The notes beneath the pieces are model-generated. The model saw nothing but the letters and a program-made list of their open reading frames with translations, was not told the DNA's origin and searched no databases. A stretch of 49,367 nt of DNA from assembly GCF_018279165.1 (NCBI RefSeq), contig NZ_CP047293.1, forward strand, positions 1 to 49,367. The letters are read 5' to 3'. How positions within the stretch are numbered: position 1 is the stretch's first letter; each line of letters begins with the position of its first letter. This document shows, piece by piece, positions 24,710 through 33,112 of the stretch. The position numbers and the translations under genes were made by a program. Origin of the DNA: Falsirhodobacter algicola. GTDB taxonomy: Bacteria > Pseudomonadota > Alphaproteobacteria > Rhodobacterales > Rhodobacteraceae.

Positions 24710-26404
24710 ATGAAACACACGAATTTTCTGCGGCCTCTTGCCGTAGTGCTGGGGCTTGCCCTCGGCCTGCCCGCGCAAGCTGGCACCTATGACATCACCG
24801 TCGACAAGGTCCGGATCGATACCGGAACTTTCAAGAAGAACGGGATCGGCTACAACGGCAGCCAGACCCCCACTATTCTGCACTTTCAGGAAGGCGAAGA
24901 CGTCGTCATCCGCGTGAAAAACAATCTTCGCGAAAGCACGTCCATTCATTGGCATGGCCTGATCCTGCCGTTCCAGCAGGACGGCGTGCCGGGCATCAGC
25001 TTCAACGGCATCAAGTCGGGCGAGACCTTCACCTACCGCTTTCCGATCGAACAAGCAGGGACTTACTGGTTCCATAGCCATTCCGGCTTTCAGGAGCCCG
25101 ATGGTGCCTACGGAGCCATCGTGATTTCCCCGAAGGGCGGCGAGGCCGTGCCCACGGATCGCGACTACGTGGTCCAGCTGACCGACAAGCATCCGCACAG
25201 CGGATCGCGGATCTTCCGCAACCTGAAAGCCTCGGCAGACTACTACAACCGCGCGCAACGCACGGCGCAGGACCTGATCGAGGACGCAGGTGCCGAGGGT
25301 TTAAAAGCCGCCCTTCAGGATCGGAAAATGTGGGGTGCAATGCGTATGATGCCCACGGATATCGAGGATGTTCAGGGCTTCACGCCGCTGATCAACGGAG
25401 CCAGCACCCAGCAGAACTGGACCGGCATCTTCAAGCCCGGCGAAAAGGTGCGCCTGCGCTTGATCAACTCCTCGGCGACGACCTATTTCGACGTGCGCGT
25501 GCCTGGTCTGAAAATGACGGTGGTGCAGGCCGACGGCAATGACGTGAAGCCGGTCGTGGTGGACGAGCTGCGCATCGCCGTGGCGGAAACCTATGACGTG
25601 ATCGTCCAGCCGCGCGAGGCCAAGGCCTATTCGATCATTGGCGAAAGCGTTGGCCGCACCGCCATGGTGCGGGGCACGCTGGCCCCGTCCGAAGGCATGG
25701 TCGGCCCCTACTACCAGATGCGGCCACAGCCTCTGCTGACCATGGCAGACATGGGGGGCATGATGTCCGGGATGGATCATTCGGGAATGGACATGTCGGG
25801 CATGGATCACTCCGGCATGGACATGAGCGGCTTCGACATGTCGGGCATGGACCATTCCGGGATGGATATGGGCGGCATGGACATGTCCGCCGGTGTGCCT
25901 GTCGTCCCGGGCGAGGGCGCGCCGGGCGCTGCCTTCTACGCGCCGGGCAGCGGGCTGATCCCGACGGCGGCCAATGGCGGCAAGTTCCTTGGCTACGAAG
26001 ACCTCACCGCGCGCAAGCCGCTCTACCGTGATCGCCCCGCCACCCGCGAGATCGAGATCCGGCTCACCGGCAACATGGAACGCTACATCTGGTCCATCGA
26101 CGGCGTGAAATACGAGGATGCCGACCCGATCCGTCTGAAATACGGGGAGCGTGTGCGTTTCAAATTCGTCAACGAGACCATGATGGCACATCCGATGCAC
26201 CTGCACGGGATGTGGTCAATCCTCGATACCGGCAAAGGGGCCTATGACCCTGTGAAGCACACCGTCAGCGTGGCGCCGGGGACGACGCTCTATACCGAGA
26301 CCGAAGTCGATGCCCCCGGTCAGTGGGCGTTCCATTGCCACCTCTCTTACCACATGGCCGGCGGCATGTTCCGCAAGGTCATCGTCGAAGGCGGACCGTC
26401 CTGA
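24710..26404 (+). CDS. copA: CopA-type copper-resistance multicopper oxidase
   Basis: A 564-residue periplasmic copper-binding oxidase. All copper-ligand blocks are present: SIHWHG, WFHSHSG, HPMHLHGMW and HCHLSYHMAGGM. A Met/His/Asp-rich repeat of the form M-D-H-S-G-M-D-M-S-G occupies about residues 350-395 and will bind extra Cu(I). The family protects the periplasm by oxidising and sequestering copper. The start is ATG 24710. The signal peptide (MKHTNFLRPLAVVLGLALG) has no twin-arginine, unlike usual CopA, so Sec export is suggested. It leads a copA-B-C-D series. Confidence 0.93.
   Translation: MKHTNFLRPLAVVLGLALGLPAQAGTYDITVDKVRIDTGTFKKNGIGYNGSQTPTILHFQEGEDVVIRVKNNLRESTSIHWHGLILPFQQDGVPGISFNGIKSGETFTYRFPIEQAGTYWFHSHSGFQEPDGAYGAIVISPKGGEAVPTDRDYVVQLTDKHPHSGSRIFRNLKASADYYNRAQRTAQDLIEDAGAEGLKAALQDRKMWGAMRMMPTDIEDVQGFTPLINGASTQQNWTGIFKPGEKVRLRLINSSATTYFDVRVPGLKMTVVQADGNDVKPVVVDELRIAVAETYDVIVQPREAKAYSIIGESVGRTAMVRGTLAPSEGMVGPYYQMRPQPLLTMADMGGMMSGMDHSGMDMSGMDHSGMDMSGFDMSGMDHSGMDMGGMDMSAGVPVVPGEGAPGAAFYAPGSGLIPTAANGGKFLGYEDLTARKPLYRDRPATREIEIRLTGNMERYIWSIDGVKYEDADPIRLKYGERVRFKFVNETMMAHPMHLHGMWSILDTGKGAYDPVKHTVSVAPGTTLYTETEVDAPGQWAFHCHLSYHMAGGMFRKVIVEGGPS
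25755..25890 (+). repeat. In-frame tandem repeats encoding the Met-rich segment of CopA
   Basis: ATGGATCA(T/C)TC(G/C)GG(A/C)ATGGACATG-type units recur about four times, coding for M-D-H-S-G-M-D-M. Third-base differences show the copies are not recent. Unit number is likely variable between relatives and may tune copper binding. Confidence 0.7.
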
Positions 26405-26433
26405 TGGGCGCGTATTCTAGGGACACTAATCAC

Positions 26434-27150
26434 ATGAAAAAACCACTACTTGGTACGGCCCTCGGCCTTTCGATTGGCCTCGCTTTTGCACCTGCGGCAA
26501 TCGCCGAAGTCGGTGTTTCTCCGACGGTCTGGGGGGTGCGGACCGACAAGCTCGAATATCGGATAGGCGATGAGGATAACTCCTTTGCCTGGGAATTCGA
26601 CGCATGGGTTGGCAATGACGAACTGCGGCTTGTCTGGAAGAGCGAAGGCGCGAAGATCGAAGATGGCGATTTCGAAGAGATGGACAACCAGATCCGCCTC
26701 CAGAAGCCGATCACCGATTTCTTCGATGGCTTCGTCGGGATCGCCGCCTCCACGCCGGACGGCGCGCCCGAGCGCTACTATGGCGCTTTCGGCGTCACCG
26801 GCCTCGCGCCGCAATGGTTCGAAGTCGAAGCGGCGCTCTACGTTTCCAAATACCCCTACCTCGGGGCGGAGGTGGAGTATGAAGCTCTGCTGACCAACCA
26901 GCTGATCCTGACGCCGTCTCTCGAAGTCAGCCTGCCGCTGGCGGATGATCCCGCGCGCGAAATCGCGGCGGGCGGCGGCTCTGTCGAGCTGGGACTGCGA
27001 CTGAGCTACGACCTGATCGGCCGCAGCGTGTCGCCCTATGTCGGCGTGAACTACGAACGCGCCTTCGGCGGCACAGCCGACATTCTGCGCGATCATGGCC
27101 ATGAGGTCGACGAGCTGACCGGCGTGGTCGGCGTCAACTTCATGTTCTGA
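26434..27150 (+). CDS. copB: CopB outer-membrane copper-resistance protein
   Basis: A 238-residue protein with a signal peptide (MKKPLLGTALGLSIGLAFAPAAIA) and a beta-barrel body of the CopB family (DNSFAWEFDAWVGNDELRLVWKSEG, ending VGVNFMF with a terminal Phe as in outer-membrane proteins). It lacks the His/Met-rich N-terminal region of long CopB proteins, so it is a short form. ATG 26434 is preferred because it starts the signal peptide and has AGGGAC nine bases ahead; ATG 26404 is an alternative. Confidence 0.88.
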   Translation: MKKPLLGTALGLSIGLAFAPAAIAEVGVSPTVWGVRTDKLEYRIGDEDNSFAWEFDAWVGNDELRLVWKSEGAKIEDGDFEEMDNQIRLQKPITDFFDGFVGIAASTPDGAPERYYGAFGVTGLAPQWFEVEAALYVSKYPYLGAEVEYEALLTNQLILTPSLEVSLPLADDPAREIAAGGGSVELGLRLSYDLIGRSVSPYVGVNYERAFGGTADILRDHGHEVDELTGVVGVNFMF

Positions 27151-27186
27151 TTTTTCTCAACTTGAACCAACCAAGGGAGTATCCCA

Positions 27187-27549
27187 ATGAAACTTCGTAC
27201 CATTCTGACGTCCGCCGCACTGTCGGTCGGTCTGGCTCTGAGCGCAGGCGCTGCATCGGCACACGGTACGGGCATGATGACCATGCCGAACAACGGCCAG
27301 ACGGTCGGCGCGGACACCAAGGTCATGCACCTGATGTTCACCGATCCCATGCAGATCACCACCGTCACGATGGCCGCGCCTGATGGCAAGACCTACAAGA
27401 TCAACGGTCCTGCCGCGAACCAAGCCGTGAAGACCTGGGAAGGCAAGCTGCCGAAGCTCGCACCGGGCAACTACAATATCGACTGGCGCGGTATGTCGCC
27501 GGACGGCCACCCAATGAATGGCAGCTTCGCGTTCAAGGTCGCGAACTGA
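27187..27549 (+). CDS. copC: CopC periplasmic copper-binding protein
   Basis: A 120-residue CopC (YobA-like) cupredoxin-fold protein with a signal peptide ending ASA-HG. The mature N-terminal His (AHGTG), the Met-rich MMTMP, MHLMF and PMQ segments and the C-terminal DGHPMNGSF are the copper-site features. It hands copper to CopD, encoded two bases downstream. Confidence 0.92.
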   Translation: MKLRTILTSAALSVGLALSAGAASAHGTGMMTMPNNGQTVGADTKVMHLMFTDPMQITTVTMAAPDGKTYKINGPAANQAVKTWEGKLPKLAPGNYNIDWRGMSPDGHPMNGSFAFKVAN

Positions 27550-27551
27550 TC

Positions 27552-28430
27552 ATGGGCGGAGTTCTTGCCGCACTGGAACCGGTGCAGATCGCCTCGATCC
27601 TCGTCAAGGCGGGGATGTATGTCAGTGTCCTGCTTGCGGCGGGCTCCGTCATCAACCTCTGGCTCCTGACGGAGCTGGATGCCGCTGCAAGCCGTCGCCT
27701 CAGGCGGCTTGCAGCATGGTCTGCCGGGGTGGGCATTGTTTTCGGCGCACTCAACATTCCGCTGCGGGCGGCCTTCTTCTACGGGGGCTTCGGTGGCGCT
27801 TTCGATCCGACGATGCTCCAGATTGCCCTTTCCAGCCCACTTGGGTTGTCGGTAGAGGCGGGCATTCTTGGTCTTCTGGCCATCGCGACCATCGCGCTCA
27901 ATCGCAGTTTGACACGCCCTGTGGCGGTCCTTGGTGTTGTTCTGATAGCCGTCAGTTTCGCGCTGCGCGGTCACGCGACCGGCGACCCGAGGCTGGCGCT
28001 TTCGACGCTTTTCGTTATCCACATCCTTGCCGCGAGCTTCTGGATCGGGGGCTTCTATCCGCTTTATGATATGGCAGGGCGCGGCAACGGGGCAGCGGTC
28101 CGAACTGTCGAACGGTTCGGGCAGGCGGCTCTGGTCATGGTCGGACTGCTTGTCGTAGCCGGCGCAGTGATCCTGCTAATTCTGGCGGGCGATCCGATCG
28201 CGGTCCTGACCCAACCCTGGGGCCAGTTCCTGATGCTGAAACTGGCGGTAGTGGCCCTGCTTCTCGGCCTCGCCGGGCTGAACAAGCTTCGGCTAACACC
28301 GGCCCTGGCAGAAACCGGGAACGCCGGCCCGCTGAGGGCGTCGATCCGATGGGAGGTCGCGGCCTTCCTCGTGATCCTGCTGGTCACCGCTACCTTCACA
28401 TCCACGGTCGCACCGGAGCACGTTGGCTAA
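27552..28430 (+). CDS. copD: CopD inner-membrane copper protein
   Basis: A 292-residue membrane protein with about eight transmembrane helices and the CopD domain (ALRGHATGDPR, HILAASFWIGGFYPL, then WGQFLMLKLAVVALLLGLAGLNKLRL). The conserved His and Trp in the HILAASFWIGG helix are present. CopD works with CopC to move copper across the inner membrane. It is the last gene of the plus copper operon; a terminator follows. Confidence 0.92.
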   Translation: MGGVLAALEPVQIASILVKAGMYVSVLLAAGSVINLWLLTELDAAASRRLRRLAAWSAGVGIVFGALNIPLRAAFFYGGFGGAFDPTMLQIALSSPLGLSVEAGILGLLAIATIALNRSLTRPVAVLGVVLIAVSFALRGHATGDPRLALSTLFVIHILAASFWIGGFYPLYDMAGRGNGAAVRTVERFGQAALVMVGLLVVAGAVILLILAGDPIAVLTQPWGQFLMLKLAVVALLLGLAGLNKLRLTPALAETGNAGPLRASIRWEVAAFLVILLVTATFTSTVAPEHVG

Positions 28431-28443
28431 ACCAGAAAGACAC

Positions 28444-28471
28444 CGGGGGCGTTACGACGACGCCCCCGTTT
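28444..28471. terminator. Bidirectional terminator between the two copper blocks
   Basis: CGGGGGCGT (28444-28452) and ACGCCCCCG (28460-28468) form a perfect 9-bp stem with a 7-base loop, then TTT on plus. It lies exactly between the convergent copD and glutaredoxin-MauE genes and can stop both transcripts. T-runs are short. Confidence 0.65.
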
Positions 28472-28477
28472 CCCATC

Positions 28478-29239
28478 TCAGCCCCCGAGCGCGCGCAGGC
28501 CCATCCAGAGCCCCATTGCGATCATCATCAGGTTCTCGGTCAGGGAAATGAAGCCAAGCGGCACGTTGGAGTTCCCGCCGACGCAGGCACATTTCAATTC
28601 ACGCTTGTCGATGTAGACGGCCTTGAACACGCTGACCGCTCCGATGGTCCCGATGACCAGTGCAACGGGCGCGGAAATCCATGTCAGGACGCCTGCAGTC
28701 ATCAGGATGCCAGCCAGTGCCTCGCCGTAGGGATAGACCTTGCCGTAGGGCACCCAACGTTTCGCCAGCAGGTCGTAATTCAGAAACATGGTCGAGAACT
28801 GCTCGACGTCCTGAAGCTTCTGGATCGCAAGCACGGTCATGGACAGCGAGATGAACCACTGGAAGCTCTGCCAAGTCAGGATCGTCCCGTACTGGTGCCA
28901 CGCCAGCCCAAGCGCCAGCAGGGCACAGACCGAAAAGATCGCGATGACAGGTCGATATGTCGTGTCGCTCTGTTCTTCCTTGGGTGGGTCGATCCCGAAG
29001 AAAATGCGCAGATCGTCATGACCCCCGATCCGTTTCCCGTCAATGAAGGTCTGCGGCGTCGTCTTGACGTCATGATCGCGCTTGAAGGCCTCAGTCTCGT
29101 CCTTGGTCTTCAGGTGATGATCTTCGACGGCGTAGCCTTTGCGCTCAAGCAAGTCCTTGGATTTCAGACCGAAGGGGCATGTGTGCTCAGGCATGACCAT
29201 GCGGTAGAGAACGGCGGTTTTCGTGGTATCTTTTGGCAT
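28478..29239 (-). CDS. Glutaredoxin-like domain fused to a MauE/DoxX-type membrane protein
   Basis: A 253-residue fusion. Residues ~8-80 are glutaredoxin-like (LYRMVMPEHTCPFGLKSKDLL, then TTPQTFIDGKRIGG) with one Cys at the active site (CPFG). Four transmembrane helices follow (about 95-250) with the MauE/DoxX pattern and a CACVGG motif between helices 3 and 4. It may pass electrons or disulfides to periplasmic metal proteins; the operon also encodes cytochromes and a multicopper oxidase. ATG 29239 has AGGA six to seven bases ahead; the longer TTG frame is less likely. Confidence 0.8.
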   Translation of the reverse strand: MPKDTTKTAVLYRMVMPEHTCPFGLKSKDLLERKGYAVEDHHLKTKDETEAFKRDHDVKTTPQTFIDGKRIGGHDDLRIFFGIDPPKEEQSDTTYRPVIAIFSVCALLALGLAWHQYGTILTWQSFQWFISLSMTVLAIQKLQDVEQFSTMFLNYDLLAKRWVPYGKVYPYGEALAGILMTAGVLTWISAPVALVIGTIGAVSVFKAVYIDKRELKCACVGGNSNVPLGFISLTENLMMIAMGLWMGLRALGG

Positions 29240-29250
29240 GATCATCTTCC

Positions 29251-30075
29251 TCAATTCGTGCAGGCGTACTGACCGCGGAAACCGGCTTCGTAGTCGGGAC
29301 CCGCGCTAATGATGAAGTCCTGAAGGCTTTCATCTTCCGTGTCGCGCACCTCGATCGTGATCGGGTCAGCCTTGAAGCTTCCTCCCGCGCCATCGAGGCG
29401 GACAAGATCCCCGCTGATCTTGACTAGGGCAGTGCCGTTTCCAGACACGAACACGGGCGGGCTCGTTTCAGTGTAGGTGAAGCTGCACGCGGCCCCATCC
29501 GGGAAGACCTGGGCGATATCTGCCTGCGTCAGGAACTCCGGATCGACCTTGGAAACGACCTCGCTGGACAGGGCGTCCTGAGCGGGTTTCAGTTCGGCTA
29601 CTGGTGCATCCCCGGCGGGGGTCGCCTCTCCATTCGCCGAAATGTCCGCGATCAGATAGCGCATCTCCGCGATTTCCTTATCCTGGGCGTAGATGATGTC
29701 ATCGGCCAAAGTGCGCACCCTGGGATCGCTGATTTCCGCGCGCGATGAAGTCATGATGGCGATTGAATGGTGTGGGATCATCGCCCGCATGTAGGCGCGG
29801 TCCTGCACCGTCACCTGACTGCGCACCAGCCAGAGCGCCCCTGCGAAAACGATGATGGAGCCCGCGAATATCGCGATATTGAGCGTGCGGTTCTTGTACA
29901 TGCCGAGCATAAAGGCCAGCATGACGAAGGCCATGACCGCCCCCATGACGATTGCCATATAGGCGCGTGTTTCTGACCAGAAGATATGGCTGATCAGATA
30001 CGTGTTCAGGTACATCAACCCGAACATCAGGGCCGTAGATACGGCAATCATTAGGAAAAAGCGGGAATAGGCCAT
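29251..30075 (-). CDS. DUF305-domain membrane protein (CopM-like)
   Basis: A 274-residue protein: three N-terminal transmembrane helices (about residues 5-95), then a DUF305 segment (AYMRAMIPHHSIAIMTSSRAEISD...YAQDKEIAEM) with the paired His and Met expected for copper binding. A C-terminal beta-rich domain follows with two Cys (ACSF, QYACTN) that I cannot name. DUF305 proteins often accompany copper systems. ATG 30075 is preferred: GGAGG lies five bases ahead, too close to serve the GTG at 30081. Confidence 0.82.
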   Translation of the reverse strand: MAYSRFFLMIAVSTALMFGLMYLNTYLISHIFWSETRAYMAIVMGAVMAFVMLAFMLGMYKNRTLNIAIFAGSIIVFAGALWLVRSQVTVQDRAYMRAMIPHHSIAIMTSSRAEISDPRVRTLADDIIYAQDKEIAEMRYLIADISANGEATPAGDAPVAELKPAQDALSSEVVSKVDPEFLTQADIAQVFPDGAACSFTYTETSPPVFVSGNGTALVKISGDLVRLDGAGGSFKADPITIEVRDTEDESLQDFIISAGPDYEAGFRGQYACTN

Positions 30076-30087
30076 CGTCACCTCCGA

Positions 30088-30135
30088 GTGCGTTTAGGGG
30101 AACAACAACCTTCCAGTGGGTGGATGTTCCCTAAA
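30088..30135 (-). promoter_or_regulatory. Inverted repeat / possible CueR-type operator upstream of the DUF305 gene
   Basis: TTTAGGGGAACA and TGTTCCCTAAA form an 11-bp dyad with one extra G. Between them, on the minus strand, is CTGGAAGGTT, the exact right half of the E. coli CueR site (left half here CATCCA, imperfect). It may let this gene pair be induced separately from the cytochrome/oxidase genes upstream. No regulator gene is in the window. Confidence 0.35.
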
Positions 30136-30152
30136 AGTTGACTTTTTTCGGC

Positions 30153-30557
30153 CTATTCCTGCCGGATTCTTTCACGTTGATAAGCGCGTTCGCGCTCGGT
30201 CCAGGTGGATTTGATGTAGTCGAGGATCGCTCGAATTTCCGCATCGCTCAGGTTGTCGCCAAAGCCGGGCATGTCACTTTCATATCCCCCACCGACCACT
30301 GCAGCAGTCCCATCCCGCGTGATGCGGAACAAGATGTCGTCCCCATGATGCCAGGTGTGGCCCGTGGCATCATGGGGTGGCGCTGGCAGGCGGCCGTCGG
30401 GACCGGGGCTGCGCCAGTCCGGCTGCCCCTGAAGTTCTGCCCCATTGCAGGATGCGCAGTTTTGCTGATACAGAGCTGCACCATCCATGCCTTCCTCTGC
30501 CGCTACGGCCTGCGCCCAGCTTGCAAGAGTTGCTGCAAGTGCGATCAGCCCCCTCAT
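30153..30557 (-). CDS. c-type cytochrome-like protein with altered haem motif (CASCN)
   Basis: A 134-residue exported protein with a signal peptide ending AVAAEE and a class I cytochrome c-like body (ALYQQNCASCNG...GPDGRLPAPP, DMPGFGDNLSDAEIRAILDYIKS). The expected CxxCH haem motif reads CASCN: the axial-ligand His codon is AAT instead of CAT, one base away. Without the His the haem may not attach or would lack its ligand. The Met of DMPGF is kept. ATG 30557 overlaps the oxidase stop as ATGA. Either a functional variant or an early pseudogene. Confidence 0.75.
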   Translation of the reverse strand: MRGLIALAATLASWAQAVAAEEGMDGAALYQQNCASCNGAELQGQPDWRSPGPDGRLPAPPHDATGHTWHHGDDILFRITRDGTAAVVGGGYESDMPGFGDNLSDAEIRAILDYIKSTWTERERAYQRERIRQE

Positions 30558-31933
30558 GTGACCATGAGCCAGTTCGTCATTCCCGAAGCTGCGTGTCCCA
30601 GCATGTGGCAATGCAGCAGCCACTTTCCCGGATTGTCCGCAACGAAGGCGATCTCAGTCGTCTCGTTGGGCATGACGAGAACCGTGTCCCGCAACGGACC
30701 AAGGCTTCCGTCTGCCTTGCGCTCTCTGAAATGCATCCCGTGCAGGTGCATCGCGTGCGGGAAAATCGTGTTATTGGTCATGCGGATGCGGGCCGTCTCG
30801 CCGCGCGACAGGGTGGCAAAAGGCACCTCTCCCAGCCCGGCCTGTCCGGCCAGCGCCCAGAACTGTCCTTGTTGCACCAACTCCTGCCAGGTCAGTTTCT
30901 GCCCATTGAAGGCTGCGCTTTCCAAGCCGCGCATCGCACCGCCCTGCAGCGGCATCTCAAGGACAGACGCGGCGTCGACGCCCACAACCTCCATGCGTGG
31001 ATTGCGTGGCAAGGGCTGAGGCGCACCGCGCAGCACTGAGGCGGCACGCCCTTCGACAGAAACTTCAGCCAGTACGCGCCAAGTATCATCCGCTGCGGCA
31101 AAGAGAAGTCCTGCGGTTTCCCCTTCCTCGGCGGTGACATCGACGATCAGATCCATGCGCTGTGCCGGTGCAAGCACAAGCGTATCCGTCACCGGTTCCG
31201 GCGTGTCGAGAGGCATGCCGTCGAGAGCCACCGTCCAGCCGGTCAGCCCTTCTAGCTTCAGACCGAAGATCTGGGCATTGGCCAAGTTGATCAGCCGCAG
31301 CCGCAGCCGCTCGTTTTGCCGGGCCGAAAGCCTGTAATCGTAGCGCCCGTTCACGCCAACGAGGTTGCCGATCTGGCCTCCGTGGCTGCGCGCCATTGGC
31401 GCTGCGAAGTCATCGACGAACAGGCCCGTATTAGGGTCCAGCAACCAATCGTCGATCATCAGGACCTCGTCCCGGTCCACATCAGGCGGTGTGGCCTCTT
31501 CGATGATCAGGGCTCCGGAAAGACCCCGCGCGACCTGTTCCATCGAATTTGTATGGGCGTGATACCAGTAGGTTCCCGCATCAGGCAGATCGAAGGCGTA
31601 GTCGAAGCTCTCACCGGGCGGCACCGCGTTCTGGGTCAGCCCCGCGACACCATCCATGGCGTTGTCGATACGGATGCCATGCCAGTGAACAGAGGTCGGA
31701 ACCTCCAGCGTGTTCACAAGTCGCCGTTGCAACCGGCTGCCTTGAGCGGCGCGGATGACCGGGCCCGGGATCGTCCCGTCGTAGCTCCAGACCGGCGTCG
31801 CCGGATAGCCATCCGGGGCAAGCTGCACTGTGGCTGCCCTAGCTGTTAGGAGCGCCATATCCTGAGCCTGAGTAGGGCGCGCCAGTGGAACAGCCGCGAG
31901 ACCTGCGCAGAAGGCGCGTCGTGTCATCTTCAT
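30554..31933 (-). CDS. Tat-exported multicopper oxidase (CueO/CopA-like)
   Basis: A 459-residue multicopper oxidase. A twin-arginine signal (MKMTRRAFCAGLAAV) precedes copper motifs SVHWHG, WYHAHTNS, HAMHLHGMHF and LHCHMLGHAASGM. There is no long Met-rich insert, in contrast to the copA product on the other strand. Likely a periplasmic Cu(I) or metal oxidase. It starts two bases after the upstream cytochrome gene and its stop overlaps the downstream cytochrome start, so electron passage between them is plausible (inference). Confidence 0.9.
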   Translation of the reverse strand: MKMTRRAFCAGLAAVPLARPTQAQDMALLTARAATVQLAPDGYPATPVWSYDGTIPGPVIRAAQGSRLQRRLVNTLEVPTSVHWHGIRIDNAMDGVAGLTQNAVPPGESFDYAFDLPDAGTYWYHAHTNSMEQVARGLSGALIIEEATPPDVDRDEVLMIDDWLLDPNTGLFVDDFAAPMARSHGGQIGNLVGVNGRYDYRLSARQNERLRLRLINLANAQIFGLKLEGLTGWTVALDGMPLDTPEPVTDTLVLAPAQRMDLIVDVTAEEGETAGLLFAAADDTWRVLAEVSVEGRAASVLRGAPQPLPRNPRMEVVGVDAASVLEMPLQGGAMRGLESAAFNGQKLTWQELVQQGQFWALAGQAGLGEVPFATLSRGETARIRMTNNTIFPHAMHLHGMHFRERKADGSLGPLRDTVLVMPNETTEIAFVADNPGKWLLHCHMLGHAASGMTNWLMVT

Positions 31934-31934
31934 G

Positions 31935-32375
31935 TTAGTTGATCCCATTGGCGCGCTGTACTTCGCGGATGTAGGCGATGATCGACGTCACATCCGCGCG
32001 GGTCATCCCGGGCTGCGGCGGCATGTCGCCGAATTTCCAATGGTGTGCGCGTACGCCGTTCGCAGCCGCCATCTGGAAGGCCATGTCGCCATGATGCGAC
32101 GGCTCGTAGATCTTGTGGATTAGCGGCGGGGCGATCCCCATTTTCCCGGCGGCATTGTCACCATGGCAATCAGCGCAGACCGCATCGAAAGCCCGCTTCC
32201 CCATCGTCCCCTCGGGCGACAACGTATCGGGAAGAGTGACGGCCACCATGGCCGCGCCCTCCGCTGGCGCCGTGGTTTCCTGAACGGGGGCGGTTTGCTC
32301 GGAGGAGCGAGTGACTGCATAAGCACCAAGCGCCACGACAATAATCGCGGCCCCGGCGAGGGTGAGTTTGTTCAT
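31935..32375 (-). CDS. Class I c-type cytochrome, membrane-anchored
   Basis: A 146-residue cytochrome. An uncleaved-looking N-terminal helix (LTLAGAAIIVVALGAYAV) anchors a periplasmic domain with the haem motif CADCH and a distal Met in KFGDMPPQPGM. This fits electron transfer to or from the neighbouring oxidase. The intact CxxCH contrasts with CASCN in the second cytochrome-like gene of the operon. Confidence 0.9.
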   Translation of the reverse strand: MNKLTLAGAAIIVVALGAYAVTRSSEQTAPVQETTAPAEGAAMVAVTLPDTLSPEGTMGKRAFDAVCADCHGDNAAGKMGIAPPLIHKIYEPSHHGDMAFQMAAANGVRAHHWKFGDMPPQPGMTRADVTSIIAYIREVQRANGIN

Positions 32376-32462
32376 GATAGTATCCTGGCCTGCACGGCTT
32401 TGCGGGCCGCGCGCTCTGATGATGGGTCGATCGAAATCGACCCAGACTCAACTGGAGCTGGC

Positions 32463-32783
32463 TCAGGCGCGGGGAGGTGGGAGGTCCAGAGACAGACTGA
32501 TCGTCGTGCCACTTCGTGGCTCCGGCCACGCATGACGGAGGCGTGGCAGATCAGTGTCATGGAAAGGCTGACTGGTATCGATAAGGGCATAGGATGCGCA
32601 GATCGCCATGTCTGCGCAAGACACGTCAGCTTGGTGCTGGTTCGCCGGGTTCTGGTGATCTATATGGATCGTCGTTTCTGGGCAGGCCGCACAGTCATGC
32701 ATCGCAGACCCTGCCGCAGACATTTGCGGAAAGGCAGCCAGCATCATGAGGCTGGTCAGGACGATAACAGCGATTAGGCGCAT
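32463..32783 (-). CDS. Small exported Cys/His protein, first gene of the minus copper block
   Basis: A 106-residue protein with a signal peptide (MRLIAVIVLTSLMMLAAFP, cleavage near SAAG). The mature part has MHDCAACPE, HIDHQ and SCADMAICA, giving at least four Cys and several His in a short span, so metal binding is likely. ATG 32783 has GAGG six bases ahead. It resembles in design, but not clearly in sequence, the small protein before copA. Family unknown. Confidence 0.6.
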   Translation of the reverse strand: MRLIAVIVLTSLMMLAAFPQMSAAGSAMHDCAACPETTIHIDHQNPANQHQADVSCADMAICASYALIDTSQPFHDTDLPRLRHAWPEPRSGTTISLSLDLPPPRA

Positions 32784-32802
32784 AAAGACCCTCGATTGCA
32801 GC

Positions 32803-32835
32803 ATCGAAAATGGGTTCGGACGGTGGCATGGTCAA
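32803..32835 (-). promoter_or_regulatory. Candidate promoter of the minus copper block
   Basis: On the minus strand TTGACC (32835-32830) is followed by a 17-19 base spacer and CATTTT or TTTTCG, about 20 bases before the first gene. The long spacer again recalls metal-responsive MerR-type promoters; the dyad is poor. Confidence 0.35.
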
Positions 32836-33112
32836 TCCCAAAAACTGCGCCAATTCTGATGCTCTCAGCCTCAATCGCTTGCGCAGCCGATAGCCACAAT
32901 CCCACCTTGGTGTCGGAATTCGGTGCCATGTAGCGTAGGCAAGTAAAGCCGCCGAAAGCTGGGAACGGGCGAATGCACCCGCAGCGAAGCCGCGGCAGAT
33001 CATGGTCAGTTCGGGCTCAGACACGCTATTCGCCGCAGATTGTCCGAACGGCAGGCTTTAGAACTTGTGAGTCCGTAGAAGGGCTTTCGGCCCTCCTACA
33101 TAGCAACAGCCT
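32836..33112. other. Intergenic gap between the copper block and the relaxase gene
   Basis: About 280 bases. Apart from the promoter at its left end and a small AGGGC/GCCCT hairpin at 33079-33094 after the relaxase stop, I see no feature. A 109-codon frame (33024-32695, minus) overlaps the next gene's start and has no ribosome site or recognisable domain, so it is not called. Confidence 0.4.

Noticed and set aside
32695-33024. 109-codon minus-strand frame between the copper block and relaxase
   Set aside because: It overlaps a better-supported gene start, has no ribosome site and no recognisable family.
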